A DNA stretch of 46,398 bases from an uncultured Paracoccaceae bacterium. GTDB taxonomy: Bacteria > Pseudomonadota > Alphaproteobacteria > Rhodobacterales > Rhodobacteraceae. The notes below the pieces were generated by a model, which searched no databases, was not told the DNA's origin, and saw only the letters and a program-made list of their open reading frames with translations. The translations under genes were made by a program, and so were the position numbers. Numbering within the stretch: the stretch's first letter is position 1; each line of letters starts with the position of its first letter. Location of the stretch: assembly GCA_913062865.1 (NCBI GenBank), contig CAJXWO010000019.1:1-46398 (forward strand). Direction: 5' to 3'. This document shows, in pieces, positions 35,106 to 44,247 of the stretch.

Positions 35106-36585
35106 CGGCCTCGGCCACGTGGGTGCGGGCCACCGTCTCGGCCCCGTCCAGATCGGCGATGGTGCGGGCCACGCGCAAGACACGGTGATAGCCGCGCGCC
35201 GAAAGACCGAAACGCTCTGCCACCTGGGTCAGAAGCGTGCGGCCGGCCGGTTCGGGCGTCGCGACCCGGTCCAGCAATGCGCCCTCGATATCGGCATTGG
35301 CCCGCAGGCCGGGGCGGTCGCCCAGCCGCGCCTGCTGGACCGCGCGTGCGGTGGCGACACGTGCGGCGATCTCGGCCGAGCCCTCGGCCGCGGGTGGCAG
35401 ATCAAGATCGGTGAAGGACACCGGCGGCACCTCGATCCGCAAATCGAAGCGGTCCATCAGGGGCCCCGAGATGCGGCCCAGGTAATCCTCGCCGCATTGG
35501 GGCACGCGCGCGCAGGCGCGGGCCGGGTCCGACAGGTAGCCGCATTTGCAGGGGTTCGCGGCGGCCACCAGCATGAAGCGGCAGGGGTATTTCACATGGG
35601 CATTGGCGCGGGCGACCATGACCTCGCCGGTTTCGATGGGCTGGCGCAGGGTTTCCAGCACGGTGCGCGGAAATTCGGGGAACTCGTCCATGAACAGCAC
35701 GCCGTTATGGGCCAGGCTGATCTCGCCGGGCTTGGCCCCGCGCCCGCCGCCGACGATCGCCGCCATGGACGCGGTGTGATGCGGTTCGCGAAAGGGTCGT
35801 GCGCGGCAGATCCCGCCTTCGTCCAGCAGCCCGGCGAGTGAGTGGATCATCGAGGTTTCCAGCGCCTCGGCCGCGGACAGGGGTGGCAGGATGCCGGGCA
35901 TGCGTGCGGCCAGCATGGATTTGCCCGATCCGGGCGTCCCGATCATGATCAGGTGATGGCGCCCGGCGGCGGCGATCTCCATCGCACGTTTGGCACGGTC
36001 CTGGCCCTTGACGTCGCGCAGGTCCTTGTCACCGCGGTCGAGCGTGACCTCGCCCGGTATCGCGGGCGGCAGGGGCGCCTGGCCCGAATAGTGCTGGATG
36101 ACCTGCAAGAGCGAGGCCGCGCCGATGACCTGCGTGGCACCAACCCAGGCCGCTTCGGCCCCCGATGCGGCGGGACAGAGGAGTGTGCGGTCGTCCTCGG
36201 CGGCGGTCATTGCGGCGGGCAGCGCGCCGATCACCGGCATCAGCGCACCGTCGAGGGACAGTTCACCCAGGGCGCAGGTGCCCTCGGCGGCATCGTGGGG
36301 CACGACGTCGAGCGCCGCCAAAAGCGCAAGCGCGATCGGCAGGTCGAAATGCGAGCCCTCCTTGGGTAGGTCGGCCGGCGACAGGTTCACCGTGATCCGT
36401 TTGGACGGCAGCGCGATGGACATCGACGACAATGCGCTGCGCACGCGGTCGCGCGCCTCGCTGACCGCCTTGTCAGGCAAGCCCACGATGGAAAAGGCGG
36501 GCAGGCCCGGCGAGACGGCGCATTGCACCTCGACGGGGCGCGCATCGACCCCTTCGAAGGCCACGGTATAGGCGCGCGCGATCAT
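35071..36585 (-). CDS. comM: ComM/YifB-family Mg-chelatase-like AAA+ ATPase
   Basis: This 504-residue protein has an N-terminal Lon-protease-like domain (VEVQCAVSPGLPAFSIVGLPDKAVSEARDR split in the usual ComM form), Walker A GTPGSGKSMLA at about 217, Walker B FMDEFPEF, and a C-terminal Mg-chelatase-type helical domain with the Cys-rich NPCKCGYLSDPARAC insert. ComM is a branch-migration helicase helping natural transformation in gammaproteobacteria; in this family it may also act more generally. It overlaps the convergent esterase gene by 35 bp. Confidence 0.93.
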   Translation of the reverse strand: MIARAYTVAFEGVDARPVEVQCAVSPGLPAFSIVGLPDKAVSEARDRVRSALSSMSIALPSKRITVNLSPADLPKEGSHFDLPIALALLAALDVVPHDAAEGTCALGELSLDGALMPVIGALPAAMTAAEDDRTLLCPAASGAEAAWVGATQVIGAASLLQVIQHYSGQAPLPPAIPGEVTLDRGDKDLRDVKGQDRAKRAMEIAAAGRHHLIMIGTPGSGKSMLAARMPGILPPLSAAEALETSMIHSLAGLLDEGGICRARPFREPHHTASMAAIVGGGRGAKPGEISLAHNGVLFMDEFPEFPRTVLETLRQPIETGEVMVARANAHVKYPCRFMLVAAANPCKCGYLSDPARACARVPQCGEDYLGRISGPLMDRFDLRIEVPPVSFTDLDLPPAAEGSAEIAARVATARAVQQARLGDRPGLRANADIEGALLDRVATPEPAGRTLLTQVAERFGLSARGYHRVLRVARTIADLDGAETVARTHVAEAVSYRLAGMKES

Positions 36586-36831
36586 GCCCGACCCCTCGAG
36601 TGTTCGTTATGGTTAATGCCTAGCGCAGGAGACCTTACCGAAAGGTAAACGCGGCCTTGTCCGCGGCAGCGCGACCGCGATGTGCGCGCAGAACAAAGCT
36701 GCACATGGAATGCGCAATTTCGCACAGCGACATGAAACGACCATGGTTTCGCCTTTGTGCGCGACCTCGTCCGATTTGGTTCGGAGCGCAGCCCCATTGC
36801 TTTAAAATATTGAAAAAGCGTCGAATTTCTT

Positions 36832-36858
36832 GTGCGCCATGCGCACGTCCCACGGACG
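36832..36858. promoter_or_regulatory. Twin palindromes upstream of rpoHII
   Basis: GTGCGC-CAT-GCGCAC (36832-36846) is a perfect 15-bp palindrome, overlapped at one base by CGTCC-CAC-GGACG (36846-36858). Both have 3-nt centres. They lie about 175 bp before the sigma-factor start, downstream of an AT-rich promoter-like stretch, and look like operators for dimeric regulators. The binders are unknown. Confidence 0.35.
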
Positions 36859-36933
36859 AACGCGTCTGGCGCTGCCATGGCCCGATGTCCGATTGTGGCG
36901 CCCCCCGTGTTCCTTGCCGGATCTCATGCCGAG

Positions 36934-36963
36934 TGATCCGATCCCGTAAATGCGCCGTACCCC
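36934..36963 (+). promoter_or_regulatory. Possible RpoE-type promoter of rpoHII
   Basis: TGATCC (36934-36939) matches the -35 of RpoE (singlet-oxygen response) promoters in Rhodobacter. After 18 nt comes TACCCC, only a weak fit to the expected -10. In R. sphaeroides rpoHII is an RpoE target, which is why the -35 match is noted. The leader would be about 60 nt. Confidence 0.3.
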
Positions 36964-37030
36964 TTGGTGACTACGACGAAACAGTGGCGTGGCTGCCCGC
37001 GCCGGTCGAGACAAAAACAGGGGGTGCAGA

Positions 37031-37909
37031 ATGGCACTTGACGCGAACAACGACTTTTCCCTTTCCCGCCATGCGATGAAGGCGGAACTGCTGGACGCCG
37101 AAACCGAGCTGAAGCTGGCCTATGCCTGGCGCGACGAGCGCGATGAACAAGCCCTGCATCGGCTGATCACCGCGTACATGCGGCTAGCGATCTCCATGGC
37201 CGCCAAGTTCAAGCGTTATGGCGCGCCCATGAACGACCTGATCCAGGAGGCGGGCTTGGGTTTGATGAAAGCGGCCGACAAGTTCGACCCCGACCGGGGC
37301 GTGCGCTTTTCGACCTACGCGGTGTGGTGGATCAAGGCGTCGATCCAGGACTACGTGATGCGCAATTGGTCGATGGTGCGTACCGGGTCGACCTCGAGCC
37401 AGAAATCGCTGTTCTTCAACATGCGCCGGGTGCAGGCACGGCTCGAGCGCGAGGCGATGGCCCGGGGCGAAGAACTGGACAAGCACCAGCTGCGCCAGAT
37501 GATCTCGACTGAGATCGGCGTGCCTCTGCATGACGTGGAGATGATGGAAGGTCGCCTGTCGGGCTCGGACTTCTCGCTCAACGCCACGCAGTCGTCCGAG
37601 GACGAGGGTCGCGAATGGATCGAGACCATCGAGGACGAAGGCCAGCAAGGTGCCGAGATCGTCGAGAACGAGCACGACACCGCGCAGCTGCGCGATTGGC
37701 TCATCAAGGCGATGCAGGCGCTGAACGAACGCGAGCGGTTCATTGTCCGCGAGCGCAAGCTGCGTGATGAGCCGCGCACGCTGGAAAGCCTCGGCAACGA
37801 GTTGGGCCTGTCGAAAGAGCGCGTGCGTCAGCTGGAAGCGGCGGCCTTCCAAAAGATGCGCAAGAACCTCGAAAGCCAGTCGCGCGAGGTTCAATCCTTC
37901 CTCGCATGA
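37031..37909 (+). CDS. rpoH: RNA polymerase sigma-32 factor, RpoHII type
   Basis: This 292-residue sigma-70-family factor has region 2 (LITAYMRLAISMAAKFKRYG; FSTYAVWWIKASIQDYVMRNWS), the RpoH box QKSLFFNMRR, and region 4 (ERFIVRERKLRDEPRTLESLGNELGLSKERVRQLE across its helix-turn-helix). The words AYAWRDERDEQALHRLI and MVRTGSTSSQKSLFF match RpoHII (oxidative and singlet-oxygen stress) better than the heat-shock RpoHI, by my recollection of Rhodobacter sequences. The start at 37031 is the family start; the frame is open to 36989. It overlaps the ChaN-like gene by 4 bp. Confidence 0.92.
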   Translation: MALDANNDFSLSRHAMKAELLDAETELKLAYAWRDERDEQALHRLITAYMRLAISMAAKFKRYGAPMNDLIQEAGLGLMKAADKFDPDRGVRFSTYAVWWIKASIQDYVMRNWSMVRTGSTSSQKSLFFNMRRVQARLEREAMARGEELDKHQLRQMISTEIGVPLHDVEMMEGRLSGSDFSLNATQSSEDEGREWIETIEDEGQQGAEIVENEHDTAQLRDWLIKAMQALNERERFIVRERKLRDEPRTLESLGNELGLSKERVRQLEAAAFQKMRKNLESQSREVQSFLA

Positions 37910-38715
37910 TGCGGTATTTCACAGCTTTGACCCTTGTGTTTTGCGCCGGCGCCGTGCCGGCGCAATCGCGTATTGAGGTGTCGGATCTCAAGGCACTGCC
38001 GCCGGCCGAGGTCGTTATTCTGGGCGAAATTCACGACAACCCGACCCATCATGAAAACCAGGCCGCGGCCGTGTCAGCGATAGGCCCCACAGCCGTGGTC
38101 TATGAAATGCTGACGCCTGCGCAGGCCGACGCATTCGATCCTGCGCTTCTGGACGACGCCGAAGCCCTTGAAGCGGCCCTGGGATGGGCCGACAGCGGCT
38201 GGCCGGATTTCGGGATGTACTATCCGATTTTCGCAGCCACCCCCGGGTCAGCGGTCTATGGCGCTAATGTCCCGCGGGAGGATCTGCGCGCTGCCTTCGA
38301 TGCGGGCGCCGCGGCGGCCTTTGGCGCAGAGGCCGAGCGCTACGGGCTCACGCGCCCGCTGCCCGAGGATCAGCAGGCCACCCGTGAGGCCGCGCAGTTG
38401 TCAGCCCATTGCGACGCGCTTCCCGCTGAGCTTTTGCCCGGCATGGTCGCCGCCCAAAGGGTGCGTGACGCCGCACTTGCGCGGGCGGTTGTGCAGGCGG
38501 TCGAGGCGCATGGCACGCCGGTCGTGGTGATCACCGGCAACGGCCATGCCCGCAGCGACTGGGCCGTGCCCCACAAGCTGGGCCTGGCTGCGCCCGACCT
38601 CGATGTGCTGTCGGTCGGCCAGCTTGAAGACGCACCAGAGAACAGCCCGCCCTATGACCTTTACCTCGTGACAGAACCCACCCCCCGCGAGGATCCCTGC
38701 GCCGCGTTCCGGTAG
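37906..38715 (+). CDS. ChaN-family haem-binding/iron-related protein
   Basis: This 269-residue protein has a short signal peptide (FTALTLVFCAGAVPAQS) and the ChaN/DUF399 blocks VVILGEIHDNPTHHENQ (about 36-52) and VYEMLTPAQADAF. No lipobox Cys is placed correctly, so it is probably soluble in the periplasm. Campylobacter ChaN binds haem, and similar use is possible here. It begins inside the rpoHII stop, so it may be made under the same stress. Confidence 0.85.
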   Translation: MMRYFTALTLVFCAGAVPAQSRIEVSDLKALPPAEVVILGEIHDNPTHHENQAAAVSAIGPTAVVYEMLTPAQADAFDPALLDDAEALEAALGWADSGWPDFGMYYPIFAATPGSAVYGANVPREDLRAAFDAGAAAAFGAEAERYGLTRPLPEDQQATREAAQLSAHCDALPAELLPGMVAAQRVRDAALARAVVQAVEAHGTPVVVITGNGHARSDWAVPHKLGLAAPDLDVLSVGQLEDAPENSPPYDLYLVTEPTPREDPCAAFR

Positions 38716-38771
38716 CTTGCCTGTCCTGACCCGCCCCCCTAGTGTCAGACCAGACGCGAAAGGGAGCGGTC

Positions 38772-39971
38772 ATGCTGGCGGGCAAGCGAGTTCTTCTGAT
38801 CATCGGCGGCGGCATCGCGGCCTATAAATGCCTCGATCTGATCCGGCGGCTGAAAGAGCGCGGCGCGGCGGTGACGCCGGTGCTGACGCGCGCGGCGCAG
38901 GAATTCGTGACACCCCTGTCGGTTTCGGCGCTGGCGGGCGAGAAGGTCTATACCGACCTGTTCGACCTGACCGGCGAGGCCGAGATGGGCCATATCCAGC
39001 TGAGCCGCGTGGCCGACCTGGTGCTTGTGGCGCCCGCAACGGCGGACCTGATGGCCAAGATGGCCGGGGGGCACGCGGACGATCTGGCCTCGACTCTGCT
39101 GATGGCGACTGACACACCGGTGATGATCGCGCCTGCGATGAATGTGCGCATGTGGGAGCATCCGGCGACCCGGCGCAACCTGGCCACGCTGTTGGGCGAT
39201 GGCGTGCGGCTCGTGGGCCCCAACGCGGGCGACATGGCCTGTGGAGAGCATGGTCCCGGACGCATGGCCGAGCCGCTCGAGATCGTCGCTGCCGTGGAGA
39301 CCGCGCTGGGCGATGGCCTTCTGCGAGGCAAGCGCGTGCTGGTCACCTCGGGCCCTACCCATGAACCCATCGACCCGGTCCGCTATATCGCCAACCGCTC
39401 GTCCGGTGCGCAGGGCACGGCCATCGCCGCTGCGCTGCGCGATCTGGGGGCAGAAGTGATTTTTGTTACTGGCCCTGCCGATGTGGTCCCGCCTCAGGGG
39501 GTTCAGGTCGTGGCCGTTGAGACCGCGCGTCAGATGCTGGAGGCGGTCGAGGCCGCTCTGCCCGCCGATGCCGGTGTCTTTGCCGCCGCTGTGGCCGACT
39601 GGCGCGTGGCCCGCGAAACCGCCAGCAAGATCAAGAAAAAGAACGGCCAGCTGCCCGTGCTGGAGTTCGCCGAGAACCCCGACATCCTGGCGACGGTCGC
39701 GCAACGGGCTAAGGGACGTCCTGCGCTCGTCGTGGGCTTTGCCGCCGAGACCGATGATGTGGTGGCCCATGCCACGGCCAAGCGTGCGCGCAAGGGCTGC
39801 GACTGGATCGTCGCGAACGACGTGCGCCCCGAGACGGGCATCATGGGCGGATCCGAGAACGCGGTTGTGCTCATCACCGAAGACGGTGCCGAGACCTGGC
39901 CGCGCCTGTCCAAGCCGGAGGTGGCCGCGCGACTGGCCGAGCGCATCGCGGGCGTTCTGGCGGGGAATTGA
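38772..39971 (+). CDS. coaBC: Bifunctional phosphopantothenoylcysteine decarboxylase/phosphopantothenate-cysteine ligase
   Basis: This 399-residue protein makes 4'-phosphopantetheine for coenzyme A. The N-terminal CoaC flavoprotein has [29 protein letters not shown] and the Cys-containing [12 protein letters not shown] loop. The C-terminal CoaB has [20 protein letters not shown] and [26 protein letters not shown] lies about 6 nt before the chosen ATG at 38772; the frame is open to 38742. It is followed by dut, a common coaBC-dut arrangement. Confidence 0.96.
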   Translation: MLAGKRVLLIIGGGIAAYKCLDLIRRLKERGAAVTPVLTRAAQEFVTPLSVSALAGEKVYTDLFDLTGEAEMGHIQLSRVADLVLVAPATADLMAKMAGGHADDLASTLLMATDTPVMIAPAMNVRMWEHPATRRNLATLLGDGVRLVGPNAGDMACGEHGPGRMAEPLEIVAAVETALGDGLLRGKRVLVTSGPTHEPIDPVRYIANRSSGAQGTAIAAALRDLGAEVIFVTGPADVVPPQGVQVVAVETARQMLEAVEAALPADAGVFAAAVADWRVARETASKIKKKNGQLPVLEFAENPDILATVAQRAKGRPALVVGFAAETDDVVAHATAKRARKGCDWIVANDVRPETGIMGGSENAVVLITEDGAETWPRLSKPEVAARLAERIAGVLAGN

Positions 39972-39991
39972 GTATTTCTGGAGAGATGAAG
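39968..39991 (+). repeat. GTATTTCTrGArAGATGAAG motif, copy 1
   Basis: This 24-mer between coaBC and dut matches the one at 44248-44271 with three mismatches, all A/G. It begins inside the coaBC stop and supplies GGAGAG and an in-frame ATG upstream of dut. I recall this motif being abundant in Rhodobacteraceae intergenic DNA; its role is unknown to me. Confidence 0.55.
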
Positions 39992-40000
39992 GGACGGCCG

Positions 40001-40465
40001 ATGCTCTCCATTTCCGTGATGTGGGACAAAGGCGCGGACCCGGACCTGGGCTTGCCCGCCTATGAGACCGCAGGCGCGGCCGGGGCGGATCTGCGGGCGA
40101 ATTTCCCGCCCGACCAGCGCGGCGCGGGTGTGACGTTGGGCCCTGGCGCGCGGGCGCTGGTGCCCACGGGGCTGCGCCTGGCCATCCCCGAGGGCTACGA
40201 GGTACAGTTGCGACCGCGTTCTGGCCTGGCGCTGAAGCACGGGATCACCCTGCCCAACGCGCCGGGCACCATCGACAGCGACTATCGTGGGCCTTTGGGC
40301 GTGATCGTGATGAATGCCGGCGATGCGCCCTTTACCATCGCCCATGGCGACCGGATCGCGCAGATGGTCGTCGCGCCGGTGCTGCGCGCTAGGTTCGACG
40401 CCGTCGAGGCGCTCGAGGACACGGCGCGCGGCACAGGTGGTTTCGGGTCCACGGGAGTTGGCTGA
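40001..40465 (+). CDS. dut: Deoxyuridine 5'-triphosphate nucleotidohydrolase
   Basis: This 154-residue trimeric dUTPase hydrolyses dUTP to dUMP. The five motifs are seen: [38 protein letters not shown] and a C-terminal [13 protein letters not shown] at 40001 (MLSISVMWD) matches the family N-terminus; ATG at 39986 lies within the repeat motif and directly abuts GGAGAG. The stop overlaps the MoeB start (TGATG). Confidence 0.96.
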   Translation: MLSISVMWDKGADPDLGLPAYETAGAAGADLRANFPPDQRGAGVTLGPGARALVPTGLRLAIPEGYEVQLRPRSGLALKHGITLPNAPGTIDSDYRGPLGVIVMNAGDAPFTIAHGDRIAQMVVAPVLRARFDAVEALEDTARGTGGFGSTGVG

Positions 40466-41520
40466 TGTTTCTTGTCTTCGTAATGGCAGCGGCGATCTGG
40501 TGGATCGGCGGGCGCATGGGTGCGCCGGTGCAGGCGCGGGCGACCATGCTGGGGCTGCTCTATGTGATCGTGCTGGCGATCCAGGTGGCCCTGCCCGAGG
40601 GCAACGGGTTGCGCGCGGCCACCGGCGGATCGGCGGCGCTGTGGCTGATCTTCGGCGGGTTCGTGGCGTTGGTCCTGGCTTACCGCGAAGGGCTGCGGCG
40701 GGTGCGGTCGCGCGCGGGCCATCAAGAGGCCGCAGCGGCCCCTGTGGCCCCGGCGGGCGGGTCGTTTTCGACCAGTGAGCTGGACCGCTACGCCCGCCAT
40801 ATCGTCCTGCGTGAACTGGGTGGCGCGGGGCAGAAGCGGCTGAGGGATGCGAAGGTTCTGGTCATCGGGGCCGGGGGCCTTGGGGCGCCCGCGCTTCTTT
40901 ACCTTGGGGCCGCCGGTGTCGGCACCATCGGTGTCATCGACGACGACACGGTCGAGAACGCCAACCTGCAACGCCAGGTCATTCATCGTGACGCCGATAT
41001 CGGGCTGCCCAAGGTGTTCTCGGCCCAAGCCGCGATTGCCGCGCAGAACCCGCATGTCACGGTGCGGCCCTATCAGCGGCGGCTGACCGAAGAAGTCGCC
41101 GCGGATCTTTTTGCCGATTATGACCTGATCCTCGACGGGTCGGATAATTTCGGCACGCGCTACCTGGCCAACCGGGTGGCGGTGGCCCAGGGCAAGCCTC
41201 TGATCTCGGGTGCGTTGAGCCAGTGGGAGGGGCAGTTGAGCGTCTTCGAACCGGCTCGAGGCACGCCCTGCTACCAATGCATCTTTCCCGAAGCGCCTGC
41301 GCCGGGTCTTGCCCCCTCCTGCGCCGAGGCGGGCGTGCTGGGCCCGCTGCCCGGTGTCGTGGGCGCGATGATGGCGGTCGAGGCGGTCAAGGTGATCACC
41401 GACGCGGGCGCCCCCCTGCTGGGCCAGATGCTGATCTACGATGCGCTTTGGGGCGAGACGCGGAAGATCGGGTTGAAACGCCGGTCCGATTGTCCGGTCT
41501 GTGGTGAGCGGCGCTCCTGA
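40465..41520 (+). CDS. moeB: Membrane-anchored MoeB/ThiF-family adenylyltransferase
   Basis: This 351-residue protein has an N-terminal extension of about 100 residues with two or three hydrophobic helices ([47 protein letters not shown]), then an E1-like domain: GAGGLGAP nucleotide loop, DDTVENANLQRQVIH, the NxxR region RYLANR, and two zinc CxxC pairs (CYQC, CPVC). It activates the C-terminal glycine of MoaD or ThiS by adenylation. No rhodanese domain follows. The membrane segment is unusual for E. coli MoeB but I recall it in Rhodobacterales. It is coupled to dut by TGATG. Confidence 0.88.
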   Translation: MFLVFVMAAAIWWIGGRMGAPVQARATMLGLLYVIVLAIQVALPEGNGLRAATGGSAALWLIFGGFVALVLAYREGLRRVRSRAGHQEAAAAPVAPAGGSFSTSELDRYARHIVLRELGGAGQKRLRDAKVLVIGAGGLGAPALLYLGAAGVGTIGVIDDDTVENANLQRQVIHRDADIGLPKVFSAQAAIAAQNPHVTVRPYQRRLTEEVAADLFADYDLILDGSDNFGTRYLANRVAVAQGKPLISGALSQWEGQLSVFEPARGTPCYQCIFPEAPAPGLAPSCAEAGVLGPLPGVVGAMMAVEAVKVITDAGAPLLGQMLIYDALWGETRKIGLKRRSDCPVCGERRS

Positions 41521-41609
41521 CGCCAAGCTGCGTGACAAAACGCCTCACCGCACTACCTACCTTGTCACTGCGTGGCATCTGCCGCGCCGCAGATTGGGGG
41601 GAGATCAAA

Positions 41610-42053
41610 ATGCGCACCAAGATCACGACACTGGCCTATGCGGCCTTGATGGCTGCTGGCCCCGTTTTCGGACAAGGCATGCCGGCGCCCGAGGGAGCCG
41701 AGGTTTACTTCGTCGGGCTTGAGGATGGGGCCACCGTGGCGAGCCCGGTCACCGTCCAGTTCGGGCTGAGCGGGATGGGCGTGGCCCCCGCGGGGACCGA
41801 TGTGGATGCGACGGGGCATCACCACCTGCTCTTGAACCGTCCGCCGCTGGGCGAAGGGCCGGACGGGGCAGAAGAACTGACCGTGTCCTTGCCCGCCGAT
41901 GACAACCACCGCCATTTCGGGGGCGGCCAGACCGAGGTAACACTCGAGCTGGCGCCCGGTCAGCACACGCTGAAACTGGTGCTGGGCGATATGAACCACG
42001 TCCCGCACGATCCACCGGTGGTGAGCGAGGTCATCACGATCACCGTGGAATAA
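41610..42053 (+). CDS. DUF4399 periplasmic protein
   Basis: This 147-residue protein has a Sec signal (MRTKITTLAYAALMAAGPVFGQ) and a single DUF4399-like domain: VYFVGLEDGATVASPVTVQFGLSGMG split as usual, then GHHHLLLN, NHRHFGGGQTEV and GQHTLKLVLGDMNHVPHDPPVVS. The His clusters could bind a metal. Its function is unknown. The start at 41610 is set by the signal peptide; the frame is open back to 41532. Confidence 0.85.
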   Translation: MRTKITTLAYAALMAAGPVFGQGMPAPEGAEVYFVGLEDGATVASPVTVQFGLSGMGVAPAGTDVDATGHHHLLLNRPPLGEGPDGAEELTVSLPADDNHRHFGGGQTEVTLELAPGQHTLKLVLGDMNHVPHDPPVVSEVITITVE

Positions 42054-42110
42054 CGCTCCTCGCACCCATGGGGTGAGTGGCCTATGTCTTGGGTAAAGGA
42101 GGCTTGCCCC

Positions 42111-44132
42111 ATGACCAACACGCTGCTTGCCCCGTGGGATGCGCCCCATGGATTGCCCCGGTTCGACCGGATCAAGGATTCCGATTTCGCGCCGGCCTTC
42201 GAGACCGCGCTGGCCGAGGACCTGGCCCAGACCGAGGCGATTGCCGACAATTCCGAGGCCCCCACCTTCTCCAACACAATCGAGGCGTTGACCACGACCG
42301 GAGAGGCGCTGGGCCGTGTCCTGTCGATCTTCTACAATCTCGCCGGGGCCGACAGTACCGAGACGCGCGAGGCGCTGCAGCGGGAATTCGCGCCGAAGCT
42401 CGCCGCGCACAGCTCGGCCATCTATGCGAACCGCAAGCTCTTTGACCGGATCCGCACGCTGTGGGAGGCGCGCGAGAGCCTCGATCTGACCGACGAGCAG
42501 GCACGGGTGCTGATGCTGACCCATCGTGGCTTCGTCCGCGCTGGCGCGGCGCTCGAGGGTGCGGATGCGGAGCGCATGAAGGAGATCAAGAGCCGCCTGT
42601 CGGTCTTGGGCACGCAGTTTTCGCAAAATATCCTGGCCGATGAGCGCAGCTGGCAGATGGCGCTGTCCGAGGACGACCTTGAAGGCTTGCCAGGGTTCGT
42701 TGTGGATGGCGCGCGTGCGGCGGGGGAAGAGCGGGGCGCGGATGGCCCGGTCATCACCCTGTCGCGGTCTTTGATCGTGCCTTTCCTGCAATTCTCGCCC
42801 CGCCGCGACCTGCGGGAAAAAGCCTGGCGCGCCTGGGTGGCGCGTGGGGCCAATGGCGGGGAGACCGACAACCGCGCGCTTGCGGCCGAGATTCTGTCCT
42901 TGCGTGAAGAGCGGGCGAAGCTTTTGGGTTATGACAGCTTCGCGGCCTACAAGCTGGAAACCGAGATGGCCAAGACGCCCGAGGCGGTGCGCGATCTCTT
43001 GATGGCCGTCTGGGGTCCGGCGCGGGAGCGGGCCGAGGCGGATGCCGCCGTGCTGACGGCGATGATGCAGGCCGATGGCGTGAACGGCGATCTGGAGCCC
43101 TGGGATTGGCGCTATTACGCGGAAAAGCGACGCGCGGCAGAGCATGATCTGGATGAGGCGGCGCTGAAGCCGTATCTGCAGCTCGACCGGATGATCGAAG
43201 CGGCGTTCGATACGGCGGGCCGGCTGTTCGGCTTGGCGTTCAAGCCCTTGGACGTGCCGCTCTACCATCCCGACGCGCGCGCCTGGGAGGTGACCCGGGA
43301 CGGTGCGCCCGTGGCGGTGTTCATCGGAGACTATTTCGCGCGCGGCTCAAAACGCTCGGGCGCCTGGTGTTCGGCGTTCCGGATGCAGCGGAAATACCCG
43401 GACGTGCAGCAGCCCGTCGTGGTGAATATCTGCAATTTCGCGAAGCCGCCCAAGGGCCAGCCCGCGCTTTTGTCCTATGACGATGCGCGCACGCTGTTCC
43501 ATGAGTTTGGCCATGCGCTGCACCAGATGCTGTCTGATGTCACCTATGAAAGCATCGCGGGCACCTCTGTGGCACGGGATTTCGTGGAACTGCCCAGCCA
43601 GCTTTACGAACACTGGCTGGAGGTGCCAGATGTGCTCACGCGCTTTGCCACCCATGCCGAGACCGGCGCGGCGATGCCACAGGCGATGCTCAACAAGGTG
43701 CTGGAGGCCGCGAATTTCGACCAGGGCTTCCAGACGGTGGAATACGTCGCCTCGGCGCTGGTGGACCTGGAGTTCCATGACGGCCCGCCGCCCGCGGACC
43801 CAATGGCGCGGCAGACGGAGATCCTGGAGGGGCTGGGGCTGCCGCGGGCCATCGCCATGCGCCACGCGACGCCCCATTTCGCCCATGTGTTTTCGGGCGA
43901 CGGCTATTCGAGCGGGTACTACAGCTACATGTGGTCCGAGGTGATGGACGCCGATGCCTTCGCCGCTTTCGAGGAGGCGGGGGATGCGTTCGACCCGGAT
44001 CTGGCGGCGAAGCTCGAAGAGTATATCCTGTCTGCGGGCGGATCGGCCGAGGCGGAGGCGCTTTACACCGCTTTCAGGGGCCGGATGCCCGGGGTCGAGG
44101 CGCTGCTCAAGGGCCGTGGGCTTGCCGCCTGA
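42111..44132 (+). CDS. M3-family oligopeptidase (oligopeptidase A/Dcp type)
   Basis: This 673-residue zinc metallopeptidase cleaves short peptides in the cytoplasm. The HEFGH motif runs from H464 to H468, with the third zinc ligand expected in the following helix around FVELPSQLYEHW. No signal peptide is present. The AAAGGAGG ribosome site lies about 8 nt before ATG 42111. Length is normal for PrlC/Dcp. Its 3' end is followed by two hairpins. Confidence 0.93.
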   Translation: MTNTLLAPWDAPHGLPRFDRIKDSDFAPAFETALAEDLAQTEAIADNSEAPTFSNTIEALTTTGEALGRVLSIFYNLAGADSTETREALQREFAPKLAAHSSAIYANRKLFDRIRTLWEARESLDLTDEQARVLMLTHRGFVRAGAALEGADAERMKEIKSRLSVLGTQFSQNILADERSWQMALSEDDLEGLPGFVVDGARAAGEERGADGPVITLSRSLIVPFLQFSPRRDLREKAWRAWVARGANGGETDNRALAAEILSLREERAKLLGYDSFAAYKLETEMAKTPEAVRDLLMAVWGPARERAEADAAVLTAMMQADGVNGDLEPWDWRYYAEKRRAAEHDLDEAALKPYLQLDRMIEAAFDTAGRLFGLAFKPLDVPLYHPDARAWEVTRDGAPVAVFIGDYFARGSKRSGAWCSAFRMQRKYPDVQQPVVVNICNFAKPPKGQPALLSYDDARTLFHEFGHALHQMLSDVTYESIAGTSVARDFVELPSQLYEHWLEVPDVLTRFATHAETGAAMPQAMLNKVLEAANFDQGFQTVEYVASALVDLEFHDGPPPADPMARQTEILEGLGLPRAIAMRHATPHFAHVFSGDGYSSGYYSYMWSEVMDADAFAAFEEAGDAFDPDLAAKLEEYILSAGGSAEAEALYTAFRGRMPGVEALLKGRGLAA

Positions 44133-44139
44133 GCGGGGT

Positions 44140-44162
44140 AAAACTCTTGAAACAAGAGTTTT
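44140..44162 (+). terminator. Hairpin 1 after the M3 peptidase gene
   Basis: AAAACTCTTG (44140-44149) pairs perfectly with CAAGAGTTTT (44153-44162) around AAA. The T4 end makes it a plausible intrinsic terminator for the peptidase gene. It is the first half of a two-hairpin element. Confidence 0.6.
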
Positions 44163-44165
44163 GCG

Positions 44166-44188
44166 AAGACTTTCAGTTTGAAAGTCTT
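44166..44188 (+). repeat. Hairpin 2 after the M3 peptidase gene
   Basis: AAGACTTTC (44166-44174) pairs with GAAAGTCTT (44180-44188) around AGTTT. With hairpin 1 it forms a tandem palindromic unit which I recall being repeated between genes in Rhodobacteraceae. Function is unknown; transcript-end protection is possible. Confidence 0.55.
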
Positions 44189-44247
44189 GGGCATGCCTGC
44201 GGTTTGTCCGGAACGGCGACGGCGCGCGGAAGGGACCGGCGCGCCGT

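Larger units (their letters stand above)
36586..37030. other. Long intergenic region between comM and rpoHII
   Basis: These 445 bp carry no convincing gene. They hold an AT-rich core (36797-36816, including TTTAAAATATTG), promoter-like elements on both strands, two adjacent palindromes (36832-36858), and three earlier GTGCGC or TGCGCA words near 36676, 36713 and 36755. Short forward ORFs here have poor protein character. A small RNA or a multi-operator regulatory region is possible. Confidence 0.6.

Noticed and set aside
36657..37079. 140-codon ORF in the comM-rpoHII gap
   Set aside because: Its composition is erratic, it has no ribosome site, and it runs out of frame into the sigma-factor start; a regulatory region is more likely.
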